DNA from: Eucommia ulmoides
Taxonomy: Eukaryota; Streptophyta; Magnoliopsida; Garryales; Eucommiaceae
Assembly (NCBI GenBank): GCA_016647705.1
Contig: CM028336.1
Location: 18,178,880 to 18,242,879, forward strand
DNA: 64,000 nt
Reading direction: 5' to 3'
This document shows, piece by piece, positions 1-10,309 of this stretch. Within the stretch, counting starts at the first letter, position 1. Each line of letters begins with the position of its first letter. The notes under the pieces were generated by a model. The model saw nothing but the letters and a program-made list of their open reading frames with translations. It searched no databases and was not told the origin of the DNA. Made by a program: the position numbers and the translations under genes.

Positions 1-754
1 AAGACATTAATTGAGTATAACTATTTTGAGGTGGTAGAAGTTCCGAGTGGGAAGAAACTCATAATTTTTTTATATTTGTGAGTTTGAGCAGATTAGACAC
101 AAGTAGGTCTGTGTCTAGTCAGAGTAGCTAGGGTTTCAATATTTTCTAGGAAAAATATTGAAATTTGATCTCTGCCTAAGGTATAAAAAGGTTAGGTTAT
201 TCTTTTTCCTTGAAAAGAATTAGGTTTTTATTCCTCCTGAATTGAATTAATTTTGAGTGAATTGTAAAGGTTCAATCCTTATCTGGGAAAATGATATTTG
301 TAAGTGTGGTGAGGTTTAATTTTTAGCCCATTAAAAAGATTAGGTTGTGATTCTTCCTGTAATAGAATTAGGTTAATCTTTAGCTTGGAAAAAGATAAGA
401 TTTTTCCTTAACCTGGAAAAAAAATTTGTAAAGGTTGATTTTGAGTTTGGTTCTTACCATTGAAGGAATAAGGGGTTTAGAGGTTGTGAATCTCCGTGGA
501 GCTCAGAAACTGGATTAGGTAAGGTTAGCTTGCTGAACCAGGATATATCTTGATGTGCTACATTATTTACTTTCTTTATATTTTGTTTGGGTGTGTACCT
601 AGAATTTAACACTTATCCACTACATAACAAAGATAATAATTGATTTATGATAAATTGATTATTTGATTAATTAAGTGTTGAAATATTTAAATTGTTTAAA
701 TTTTTTATAACTACTCAATTCATCCCCCCTCTTGGGTAACTTACTGGGCCAACA
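1..754 (+). mobile_element. 3' part of a Ty1/copia-type LTR (truncated by window edge)
   Basis: The stretch ends with a C-rich motif (CATCCCCCCTCTTGGGTAA, 721-739) followed by GGCCAACA at 754, a typical 3' terminus of long Ty1/copia LTRs of the Tork/SIRE kind. An AAC-CAGGATATA segment and a T-rich tract near 530-590 also fit the R/U5 part of such LTRs. No primer-binding site follows position 754, so it is probably a solo LTR or the 3' LTR of an element lying to the left of the window. The 5' TG end is not in view. The superfamily is inferred from these terminal motifs only. Confidence 0.4.
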
Positions 755-1355
755 TTACTTGTTTAGGGTTTAGAGAATTGAAACATTAAATATGTTTATG
801 GTTGTGGATGAAACATTATTGAAAGTTTGAAACATTAAATCTGATTGAAACAGAACCCTAATGGGCTAATCAAAAGTTTTAATTCGAAACTGTTCTATTC
901 TCCTAATCGAAAGTTTCTATTCAAAATTGTTTCTCTTATCCAAATCTCTATGTTTCAAACTCTCACCCGAACTCGCCTGAACCCGCCCGCTATTCGACAG
1001 ACCCGATCTCTTTCAGATTCCCATATGAATTAGGTTGAAATCGGGTGACATTTTTCTCACTCAAATAATATCGGGTTACGCTAATTTTTCCCCCACCCGA
1101 CAAGTGCACACCCCCTAATATTACATATGGAACAAATACTTTCTTATAACTCCATTACACAATTGACACATCTAAGATAAACGCACACGCACTTGCATAT
1201 TCCATATGACATATATGCTAATGATATACGTGTATTTAAGATACTTTATATAATTAAGAACAACCCATTTCGGTTGTTCGTCTGGGCTACGCACTACAAA
1301 GACATACCCTGTATGGGCTGGCTATTTTTAGGTTGCGTGAGATAACAACCCATAA
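755..1355. other. Intergenic, no gene recognised
   Basis: AT-rich DNA with a short GAAACATTAAA repeat theme near 780-850 and no coding signal that I trust. The 62-codon open frame at 845-1033 has no recognisable motif. Confidence 0.5.
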
Positions 1356-1814
1356 GGTGGCGTTTGGTACACGGGATTCAAGATGGGATTGAAATGGTCA
1401 TGGGAATGGTCATTCCATTCCTATGTTTGATACATAGGATTTAATCTTATTCCCATTACCAAGGAATCCCTAATCCCATAAAGTATGGGATTAACTAATA
1501 CCAAATTAAACTTGGTATTGGTTAATCTCAATTACATGGGATTAAATTTTAATGAATAATTGGCCAAAAAATAAGACCAAATACAAAATAAATATTTGAA
1601 TTCTAATGAAATTTAATTAAATTAACTATTATACCATTTGAAAATTCAATTAAATTACTATTTTACCCTTTGATGTTATTCCAATATTACATGTAATCCC
1701 TTTCATCACCAAAAATAATAATGGTAATGATCATTCTATTCTATTACCATATTAATTCCAATCCTATTGTCATTTTATTTCTTTTCATTCCATTTCAGCG
1801 TACCAAACATAGCG
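1356..1814. mobile_element. Harbinger/Tourist-type MITE, 459 bp, TAA target duplication
   Basis: The element starts GGTGGCGTTTGGTA and ends TACCAAACATAGCG. The ends are imperfect inverted repeats, and the similarity continues inward (GGATTGAAATGG at the left, CCATTTC at the right). It is flanked on both sides by TAA (1353-1355 and 1815-1817), the 3-bp target duplication of PIF/Harbinger elements. There is no transposase ORF, so it is non-autonomous. Two relatives lie at 6922-7496 and 7852-8565. Confidence 0.75.
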
Positions 1815-2781
1815 TAAGGGTGGTTGTTTCTTCCCTCGCAACATCCCAAATCAAATGGTTGCTAGCCCATTGTTTATTTGCTCCAGTAGGCCCACAAATT
1901 GGGTTGTCCAACTTCCGTTAACGCAATTTTGTATGTGTTTGCTGCAGTGGGCCTATTTGGGCCAAGGGAATCATTCGATTCCTTTGGCCCATGTTCAAGC
2001 ATATATATATATACTTATACAGGCTTATATATATTATTAGGGGATTTCATTATTTGGTCCTTATAAGAGAGTGTATTGGGAAAATGATCCTCCAAATGTT
2101 TACATTAAGTTTTTGGTCTTGTGACCTTCTTAGAATTAGTCCTTGGTCATTGCCCTTTAATTGTGCTATATTTATAATTTATGTAATTCTGTTAAAAAAT
2201 GTAAGTGTTCACTTTTTCAAAACCCACCAAATTATCAAAATCATCCCACGCGATTCACAATTGATAGAAAATTAAAAAAAAAAATACACCAAATTAATTT
2301 TAAAAAAAATGTCTTTCCGACAATATGAATTTTAGTTTTTTTTTTTTTGTAACTTTTTGCTGGTTTGTGAATGTTCATATTTTTTGAAAAATTAATTTAC
2401 GAAAAATCTTTTTTTCCAACGACATGAATGTTCACGTTTTTATTTTGCTTTTTTTAATATTTAATACATATTTATACTAATTATATTGCTGTGAATGTTC
2501 ATACTTCCATGAAATATATCAAAATATGCAATTTCACCAAAACACCTAAAAATTACGAAAGAAATTGATATGAACATTTACAAAAATAATTAAACAAAAT
2601 CAATACAGAATAACAAACGTGAATATGAACATTTACCAAAAAAATTGATATAAACATTCAAACTTAATAAAAATCAACAAACGACCACGGCATCAAACGA
2701 ACGATTCACCAAAACATTCACATAAATTTGAAATTTTTTAGATCTGACAGATATGAAACAATATAAACTTTCATCAAATCT

Positions 2782-2890
2782 GAGAACATCCAACCAAAGA
2801 TCTGAGTGAAACCAAATCTGAGAACATTCAACCAAAGATCTGAGTGAAACCAAATCTGAGAACATTCAACTAAAGATCTGAGAACAAGAG
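2782..2890. repeat. 38-bp tandem repeat (about 2.8 copies) inside the MULE
   Basis: A unit beginning GAGAACATTCAACCAAAGAT recurs at 2782, 2820 and 2858 with few changes (period 38). The same GAACATTCA word is scattered more loosely over 2360-3130. Confidence 0.8.
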
Positions 2891-3533
2891 CAAAGCAAAT
2901 GTGAACATTCAAACCAATTCCAGATCTGAAATTTTTCAGATCTAGAAATGGAGCAAAAATAAAATTCCATCAACACATTACCTGAACATTCACATAAAAA
3001 ATGCATTCATATGAATATTCATTAACTAAAAATAAAATCAATAAAAAATACCACTACATGAACAAAAATTACATGAACACACTGTCTGAACATTCACATA
3101 GAAATATGCATTCATATGAAATATTCATAGACAAAACACAAATCAACAAAAAAAAGAAATCAAAATCAAACTTAAATGGTGCAGCTTTGGCAAGAAAAAT
3201 AGTTGGCAAATCGAATCGCGAATCTGCAAATCAACGAGGAGTGACAATCAAATCGAACAGATCTTCAAATGTTAAGCCAACGAACAGATCTTCGAATCTA
3301 AGCTGCAAATCGAACGATGAAGCCAATGGAAAAGCGGTTGCGGGAGTATACATCGCCTAAATTGGATCAACCCAAAACTGATTTCAAGACGCGACTTATC
3401 GTCCAAATCGATTTTTCTAAGACCTAGGTATAGGATTCAAGCTCATGATCAGAGAGAGAGAGGCACCGTTGGATTTTGCAATTGGTTTGAGCGTCGACGT
3501 TGAAAAATTGAAACGAAACTGAAAAATCGAAGA

Positions 3534-3790
3534 ACTTACCGGTTACTAGGTCGTCGTCGGTAAAAGCTGCCGCTGTGGAAGTATACGTCGCCGGTGGAGA
3601 CAGCCGCTGCGAGTCACCGTTGGAGCCTGCGAGAGTCGCCGTAGGAGGCTGGATTCACACACACAGAGAGAGATAATAGGACATTGAGAATGACAGAGAG
3701 AGAGAGATTGGGACAGAGAGAAAGATGAGAGGTATAGACCGTAGATCTGAGATAATTCCCAATTTAGGGTTTCATGTATATATATAAGGG
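3534..3790 (-). promoter_or_regulatory. Promoter / CT-rich leader / splice-donor module inside the MULE
   Basis: On the minus strand a TATA-like run (about 3773-3790) is followed by CT-rich leader sequence (3660-3730), then a GC-rich segment ending in a consensus plant donor GTAAGT (complement of 3534-3539). This looks like the first exon of a gene carried by the transposon. No downstream exon is recognisable. Function is inferred from sequence architecture only. Confidence 0.35.
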
Positions 3791-3946
3791 GTATAATTGT
3801 CTATTTATTTTTTTTCAATTTTGAAAAGGATTTTTTTATTAGATTGTTTTTCAAAAGAATTAAAAAATAAAAAAATTCAAAAAATGAATTAGTGAGGAAA
3901 AAGAAAGCTAAAAAAGGTCCAAACAATAAAAAAATCCATATTATTA

Positions 3947-5639
3947 TGATATATTAAAAGTTTTAATATTTACTGTAATTAAGAGTTGATTATTTTATTA
4001 TGTTAACATTTTTAAGTTTGGTAGCATTCGGTTTTGGTGATAGAAATTTTCAGGTCACCTTGGGTTGTCTAAAGTGATGTTAATTTTAAAAGTTTGACTT
4101 TTAATAATTTACACCCATTAATTAATTGTGTTAGATCCTAAATTAAATTTAATTATGATAATTTAGTTTTACTTTAAATTCTATTTTTTTTATTAGATAA
4201 TAATTAGGGATAATCTATAATTAGTCATAAATAGAGGGTATAATCTATTATTTGTCCAATTTAAAATATAAATTTAGAATTCCCCTTAAACTAGTTTTTG
4301 ATTCTGTATTAGTTTCGCGCGCTCATGCATCGTAGCGTTTGGCGAGTGATTCTGTATTAGAGTTATTAATTACATATAACTAAAATTAGTTACAAATTAA
4401 TAATTATAAATTACTTGTAACTATATTATGCACATTTTTAGAATAAACCGCATAAGCATAACAACACCTGTGTAATATTAGTTACACGAAACTATTTTTA
4501 TGCAAAAAAAATACAACCACCTGTATCTCTCGAATTTAACGCTAAATCATTAATAGTAGTTGCATGTAAATATGACTATTCACAAAAAAAAAAAAAAAAA
4601 CTAAGAAAAACAATGTATATTTCACGTTTTTTAGAATGAAATCGTTTAATATTGTTATATCTTACAAATTTTTATGCACAAGTTTGAGTAAACTGTTTAA
4701 TATTAGGTGCATCTAACAAATATCATGCACAAGTTTGAGTGAATCTTGTAGTGTTAGATACATATTAACCGATTTGTTCATACCAAAATAAAGTTTGAAA
4801 CTCACCATTCTCATAAGAGAAAAATAACCCTACAAACTAACCTAGATAATTGAAGACTAGTTTTAACAATCCAATACTAGCTAGAAACAATTTATAATAC
4901 AAGTTACCAATTGTCTTTGGTCTCCGTCTATTAATCATGTTAAAGAGCTCAGACATTTCAACTTTATATTTAGAGTCTACGGTAACATTGATATAATTCA
5001 AGAATAATATGAAAATACCTTATATTATTTAATTGTGATTATTACTTGAAATAAGTGAACCTAGGATTGTCTATAAGGATTATCCTCAACATAGGAACCT
5101 ATGAAGATTTATCAATACTATGGAGGGTTCAAAGAGAACGGACCATGCTAAGTACCCGAATGAAATGGGCACATAGTATGACATTCAGATGCCTCGGGAA
5201 AAAGTCATGATTTGAAGCAAAGATGAACCAAACGCCCACTAGTATGGCTGGATGACCTAGATAAGATGTGAAACCCTAGTTGTCTGCGCTATCCATGTGT
5301 AAGTCCTATCATCAAAAAATGAACTTTTTTAGTTCATGGTTATCCTTTCAAAGACACTGTTCGATGAGTCAATTGTTATTATCACAAGATGTATAGGTAC
5401 AATAGTGAAGAGGCAAAGAATTTACGATGTACAATGGTAATAGAAAAGAGAAATCTATATGAAGTAAGATGTCATCTCTATCACCTCAAGATTACAAAAA
5501 TACACTCGCTCAAAATTTGAAAAACAAATTGGATAATATCAACAAATTTTGTTGCACATTGAAACGAGAAATAAGATAAATGAAGAAGCGAATTCATAAG
5601 AAACAAAAACTTCACAAGATTCAATAGTGTAACATGATG
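3947..5639. other. AT-rich intergenic DNA, no gene recognised
   Basis: No open frame with coding character and no clear transposon termini. Short direct repeats occur (for example ATGCACAAGTTTGAGT near 4675 and 4723). The part from about 5100 probably belongs to the gypsy debris that follows, but I cannot place it in a family. Confidence 0.4.
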
Positions 5640-6480
5640 TGAATCTCACCAAGGATTAGTGAGACTTGAAACCAAATTAGGGTTTCTTCGCAAATGATCG
5701 AACTAAAGTCAGATTTATAACAAAATAAAAATATGAAAGTTTAGATAGATTACCTTGACCCGACGTTTATGAACGAAACGCGAACCAAATGTATAAGAAA
5801 TGATCTTGACCCAGTGATTATAAAGAATCACGAACCAAAGATATAGAGGTTAAATGCCACAAGAAATCTTGATAAGTTCAGAAAAGTTCTCTGAAGAACT
5901 TAAAAAGAAAAATCTTCTTAATTATATTAATCAATATCCAAGTTATGTTTCTTAAAGCTACAATGCCTCTTATATAGGCAGCCAAGAAACCCCTAGATAA
6001 CTCTATCAAAATAAGCTGTCACATATTTAGGAGAATCTCTAACAATGTGGAAGACAAAGTCAAATAAATAAATAAATCAAAATAGGCTACCACATATCTA
6101 GAATAATTCTTAGTAAATGTGGAAGATAAAGTCAAAGAAAGAACTACTTGACATTAATGCCTTACAAATCAACCAATAAATGACATAGAATAAAATTAAA
6201 AGACTAATTAATAAAATAAATGAGCTGAAAATTCGTGGCTCTCATCTCTAGGCCCATTTAAGCTCACGCCTAACCCCATTCGCTTGCCTTGATGAGATGG
6301 ATTAGGCCCTGGTTGTCGTTTGAGCCTAATTTGGGTTTCACAATTGTAAATTTAGTTCAAATCTCTTGAATTAACCCATCAAATGCCTATTTGGATCGTT
6401 TAGCCCTTGCCCTTGTTATTGGGCCGATTGGAACAAACAATGGATCTCTTGGTGCAACTGATATATTCTCATCATAACAC
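5640..6480 (-). mobile_element. 3' end of a minus-strand Ty3/gypsy element: polyprotein tail plus LTR
   Basis: On the minus strand, 6460-6340 encodes PIGPITRARAKRSK followed, after one stop, by GLIQEI. This is the conserved tail found after the integrase of many plant Ty3/gypsy polyproteins. Downstream on the same strand comes an LTR-like region with a clear TATA box (GCCTATATAAGAGG, complement of 5968-5981). It also has an imperfect internal duplication: AATAAGCTGTCACATAT near 6011 and AATAGGCTACCACATAT near 6081. The outer LTR limits are not determined. Confidence 0.55.
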
Positions 6481-6918
6481 TCCTGATGCAAACAAGTAGA
6501 TAACAAAATATTTTATTGATTCACGATACACGGATGATTTAACATTGTTCGATTACAAAGATGGAGCTATTCATTATAAATGATTTGATAAAATTGTTAT
6601 TTGGTTATGTATTTTCATTTTTCTAATGTTTTATTTTATTTTATTTTTCTAATTGCTTGAATTGTTGGCGCCTTAAATTTTAATCTACCTTTTTCATTAA
6701 AAATTGTTACTGCAATGTTTTTATTTATTCTACTAATTTGATTGAAATGAATATCTTTAAATATATTATAAGGTCAATCGTGAAAATAAATTTTAAAATT
6801 TATCAAACTTTTAAGACTCATTATTACTTTTAGAAAAAAAAAATGATGAAATAACTTAAAAATTAATACCGTGTAGATAAGAACAAAAAAGACTCAAAAA
6901 ATTTGGAAAATAAGACAC
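6481..6918. other. AT-rich intergenic DNA, no gene
   Basis: Long A/T tracts and no protein or RNA signal. Confidence 0.5.
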
Positions 6919-6921
6919 TAA

Positions 6922-7496
6922 GGTGGCGTTTGGTAACCGTTTCTGTTTCCATTTCAGCAGTGGAATGGGAATAAAATCGGATGAGATGAGAATTTTCTTT
7001 TCTTTTTGGGAGTAGAATCGCGTTTGGTAACCATAATTTTTTTTTTTTTGTTTTGGGAAGAGAATTGTGTTTGGTAACGATTTTATCCTAAAATCTTGTT
7101 TGTTTGTTTTTTTTTTTGGCCTGACGGCGGTGGCTCCGGTGCCGGCGACGGCGGACGGCAATGGCCCCCTCGGCGCCGGCTCCGGCGACGACCGGAAGTG
7201 GCCAAAAAATTTCCTGCCATAACGGTGACCGGCGACGGTCGCCGAAGATGGCCGGTGGCGGACAGTGGTCGACCGGTAGGTAAACAATGACCATGTGTTT
7301 TGGGAATGAAATGGAAATAATGAGAAATAATTTTTTTTTGTTTATCATTTCTTAATAAAAAAGTGGGTACAATTCTCAAATGGGAATGAAATAAAAATGG
7401 AAACAAAAATTATCAAATATTATTCTCAAATAGAATTTTTAAAAATTTAAAAATAAAATGAGAATTTCTGGAATAAAAATGGTTATCAAACGGTCC
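6922..7496. mobile_element. Harbinger/Tourist-type MITE with GC-rich core, TAA TSD
   Basis: The left end is GGTGGCGTTTGGTAACC and the right end GGTTATCAAACGGTCC, which are inverted repeats. TAA flanks both sides (6919-6921, 7497-7499). The interior is AT-rich near the ends but contains a sharply GC-rich block (about 7120-7290) rich in GGCGACGG and GCCGG words. The reading frames crossing it are compositional and match nothing I know. It is closely related to the next MITE. Confidence 0.75.
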
Positions 7497-7499
7497 TAA

Positions 7500-7848
7500 A
7501 GAACTAAAAATGGTCAACATATTTATGGTAAAAAACATTGCATTGGATAACGCTTTTAACTATTTGAAAACGTGATTGGAAGTAGCATTTTCATAAGTGA
7601 AGGCTCAGGCTCAATTTCAAATTGCGCCTTTACCATATAAAACACTGCAGCAAATAGCGCCTTCACTTACGAAGGCGTATTGCCAAATAGCATCTTCAAT
7701 GTTGAAGACACTATTTTAAATAGAAATTCAAGCAAGTGCGGTATTTGAAAAAATAAGTCCCCACGTGTAGTAAACATGAAAAATCGTTTTCCCCCAATAG
7801 GGAGGAAAACTTCGAGAGGGAAGCGAACCAAGAAAAAATAATAAAAAT
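7500..7848. other. Spacer between two MITEs, unassigned
   Basis: Contains a short inverted repeat, CGCCTTCACTTACGAAGGCG (about 7650-7669), and a related AAGTGAAGGC copy at 7597-7606. No coding sequence. It could be the remnant of a third mobile element. Confidence 0.4.
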
Positions 7849-7851
7849 TTA

Positions 7852-8565
7852 GGTGGCGTTTGTTAACAGTTTCTGTTTTCATTCCAACCAACAGTGAAAT
7901 GAAAATAAGATGGGATAGGATGGAAATTTTATTTTCTTTTTTAGAGTAGAATCGCATTTTGTAACGATAATTTTTTTTTTTTTGTTTTGGGAAGGGAATT
8001 GTGTTTGGTAACGATTTTATTCTAAAATCTTTTTTTTTTTTTTTTTTTTTTTTTCTGTTTTGGCCTAACGGCGGTGGCACCGGCGACGGCTCCGGCACCG
8101 GTGGCGGCGGTGCTGCCGGAGATGATTGGACTGCGGTGGCGGCGGTGCCGCCGGCGATGACTGGACTACGGTGGCGCTGGCGACGCCGGCCGGAAGGCAA
8201 TGACGCCGTCGCCAGCGACAGCCGAAAAGTGGCCAGAAAATTTTCGGCCGGACGGTGACCGGCGGCGGCGGGGGAAAGTGACCGGCGACAGTCGCCGAAG
8301 ATGGCCGCCGGCGGCGGCGGCGGCGGCAGACGGTGGTTGGCCAGTAGGTGAATAGTGACCATGTGTTTTGGGAATGGAATGAGAATAATGAGAAACAACT
8401 TTTTTTTGTTTCTCATTTCTTAAGAAAAAAGTGGGCACAATTCTCAAATGGGAATGAAATAGAAACAGAAACAAAAATTACCAAACGCTATTCCCAAACA
8501 GAATTCCTAAAAATCTGGGAATGGAATGGGAATTTCTGGAATGTAAATGGTTACCAAACGGGGCC
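7852..8565. mobile_element. Harbinger/Tourist-type MITE with GC-rich core, TTA TSD
   Basis: It starts GGTGGCGTTTGTTAAC and ends GGTTACCAAACGGGGCC, with TTA at both flanks (7849-7851, 8566-8568). It shares the layout of the element at 6922, including internal GTTTGGTAACGATTTTAT and a T-homopolymer, but its GC-rich block (about 8060-8340) is longer and consists of degenerate GGCGG/CCGGCGAC repeats. Non-autonomous. Confidence 0.75.
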
Positions 8566-8783
8566 TTAGAGTCTTGACATATTTTACCTTTAATTTGGAT
8601 TGATTTGAGGAGAATAAATAGATGAGATATATTGATTATATTGATGAAATATTTAGAAAAAAAAAATTATGTTTAAAATTTTTATATCATTATTTTTAAC
8701 CATTTAAAAATTTGACGTTATTATTTTAAAAACAATTGAGTAAAATTATATTTTATATATTTTAAATTTTACTTTTATTTAAT

Positions 8784-10200
8784 TACCGGTTACTCCCAAA
8801 ATGCGAAACTATTTACTGGTTACTCCCATCAACTTTTTCTTTTACCGATTGCTCTCATCGACTCATTTTTATTGCACCGATTACTCCCATTGCTGGTCTT
8901 TCTTACACCAAAAACTCCCGTTTCTAAAAATGGCGAGGGATGAGATTACCGAAATGTCCTCTCGTAATTTGCGTCTTCTTTTCATTCCGATTGCTCGTCG
9001 TCTTCGATCCTCTCCGGCCACTGTTTTCGATAGTTCTTAGGTCACGTTTGGTTTCATGGAATTGGATCTGCATACGAAAACTTGAAATTTCGATTTTCGA
9101 AGTTCCCATCTCCATCGCCAAGCTTCGTCACATCTCCCATCATTTGGAAATGACAGAAATGGAAGGGAGATTTGTGTTATGTGACTTTGTGTAGAGAGAG
9201 AGAGAAAGAGAAAAGTTAGACAAACATGCCTTTCACTAAGCCACAAAGAAACAAACGTGCACATTTTCAAGCTTTATGGGTGACAGTTAGGTTGCACTCA
9301 AATGTGTTTGATAAAATTACACTTTTGTACTTTACAATTTGTAATTCATGTATATCATGTAACAACTACAAAAAAAGTTATTGTCTAAATTATATTTTAC
9401 ACCCTGCAATTTTGCAGTTTATTGAGTGCAACCCGCAGAGAAAGGTTGTGTGTCCCACTGTTTGTGCGTGATAGCTGGAGAACATATTTTCCTTATTTTG
9501 ACTATTTACACATTGCACCCTGTAATTTACAATTTGTTGTAGAGAACAGTTAACATTCAACATCTACAGATGTTGAATATAACATCATATGATCCATAAA
9601 AATATGAGAACAATTGATATTACATTCAATATCCTCATGTGTTGAATATAACATCATAAAAAAAAAAAACAATTGATGTTACATTCAAGATCCATAGGTG
9701 TTGAATGTAATATCCACGCATAATACGATCAATAAAAATATGAGAACAATTGATGTTACATTCAACATCCACAGGTGTTGAATGTAACATCCACGCATAA
9801 TATGATCAATAAAAACATGAGAACAATTGATATTATATTCAATATCCACAGGTGTTGAATGTAACATCCACGTATAATACGATCAATAAAAACATGAGAA
9901 CAATTGATATTACATTCAACATCTACAGGTGTTGAATGTAATATCGTAAAATTAAATAATAATAATTGATATTACATTAAATATCCACATAAGGGGTATT
10001 TTGGTCAGAAAAAGATAATATCATAAAATAAAATAAAAACAATTGATGTTACATTCAACAGCCACAGGTGTTGAATGTTACATTCAACATCCACATGAGA
10101 GGTATTTTGGTCAGAAAAAGACAAAAAAAATTATTGGTGCAAAAAAAAGATGATAGACTTAATCGGTAATTTCTTCCGCATTTTGGGAGTTAATGGTGCA
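8784..10200. mobile_element. Non-autonomous TIR element, MULE-like architecture
   Basis: ACTCCCAAAATGCG (8792-8805) recurs inverted as CGCATTTTGGGAGT (10177-10190), with further matching inward and outward. This gives terminal inverted repeats of roughly 35 bp. The target duplication could not be read, so Mutator membership is inferred from its likeness to the element at 2040: an exon-like GC-richer block with a CT-rich leader (8930-9210, minus strand) joined to a tandem array (9545-10100). Confidence 0.55.
9545..10100. repeat. Degenerate tandem array of about 77-bp units with inverted cores
   Basis: Six to seven units carry ATTGATGTTACATTCAACAT followed by CCACAGGTGTTGAATGTAACAT and a spacer ATACGATCAATAAAAAT. 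Each unit contains the inverted pair TTACATTCAAC / GTTGAATGTAA and can fold into a small hairpin. Confidence 0.8.
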
Positions 10201-10309
10201 TGCCCTTTATTTTTTTATTATTTGAATTATCTCAAAATTTGTAACCTAGTGAATATTTAACTCATTTTTTTTTTTGTTTTTATTTTTTAGTCATTTGTAG
10301 AGATGCTAG

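Larger units (their letters stand above)
2040..3937 (-). mobile_element. Non-autonomous Mutator-like element (MULE), 9-bp TSD
   Basis: The 9-bp direct repeat ATATTATTA flanks the element exactly (2031-2039 and 3938-3946), which is diagnostic of the Mutator superfamily. The terminal inverted repeats are about 24 bp: GGATTTCATTATTTGGTCCTT on the left, and on the right a segment whose complement reads GGATTT, a short T/A stretch, then GTTTGGACCTT. There is no transposase. Read on the minus strand it has a TATA-like stretch, a CT-rich leader, a short GC-rich open segment and a consensus splice donor, followed by about 1 kb of AT-rich DNA in which TGAACATTCA-like words recur. Orientation is given for that promoter-like module. 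Confidence 0.75.

Noticed and set aside
1..754. Idea that this is the 5' LTR of a complete element
   Set aside because: No primer-binding site after 754 and no gag downstream. The next feature is an unrelated MITE.
7088..8416. Long GC-rich open frames on the minus strand (up to 249 codons at 7667-8416)
   Set aside because: They lie inside MITEs and consist of Pro/Ala/Arg-rich translation of GCC/GGC repeats followed by the T-run and terminal-repeat sequence. Compositional, not genes.
9545..10100. Regular repeat with spacers, considered as a CRISPR-like array
   Set aside because: Repeats are degenerate tandem units with near-constant spacers in an AT-rich plant transposon. No cas genes, and a eukaryotic context.
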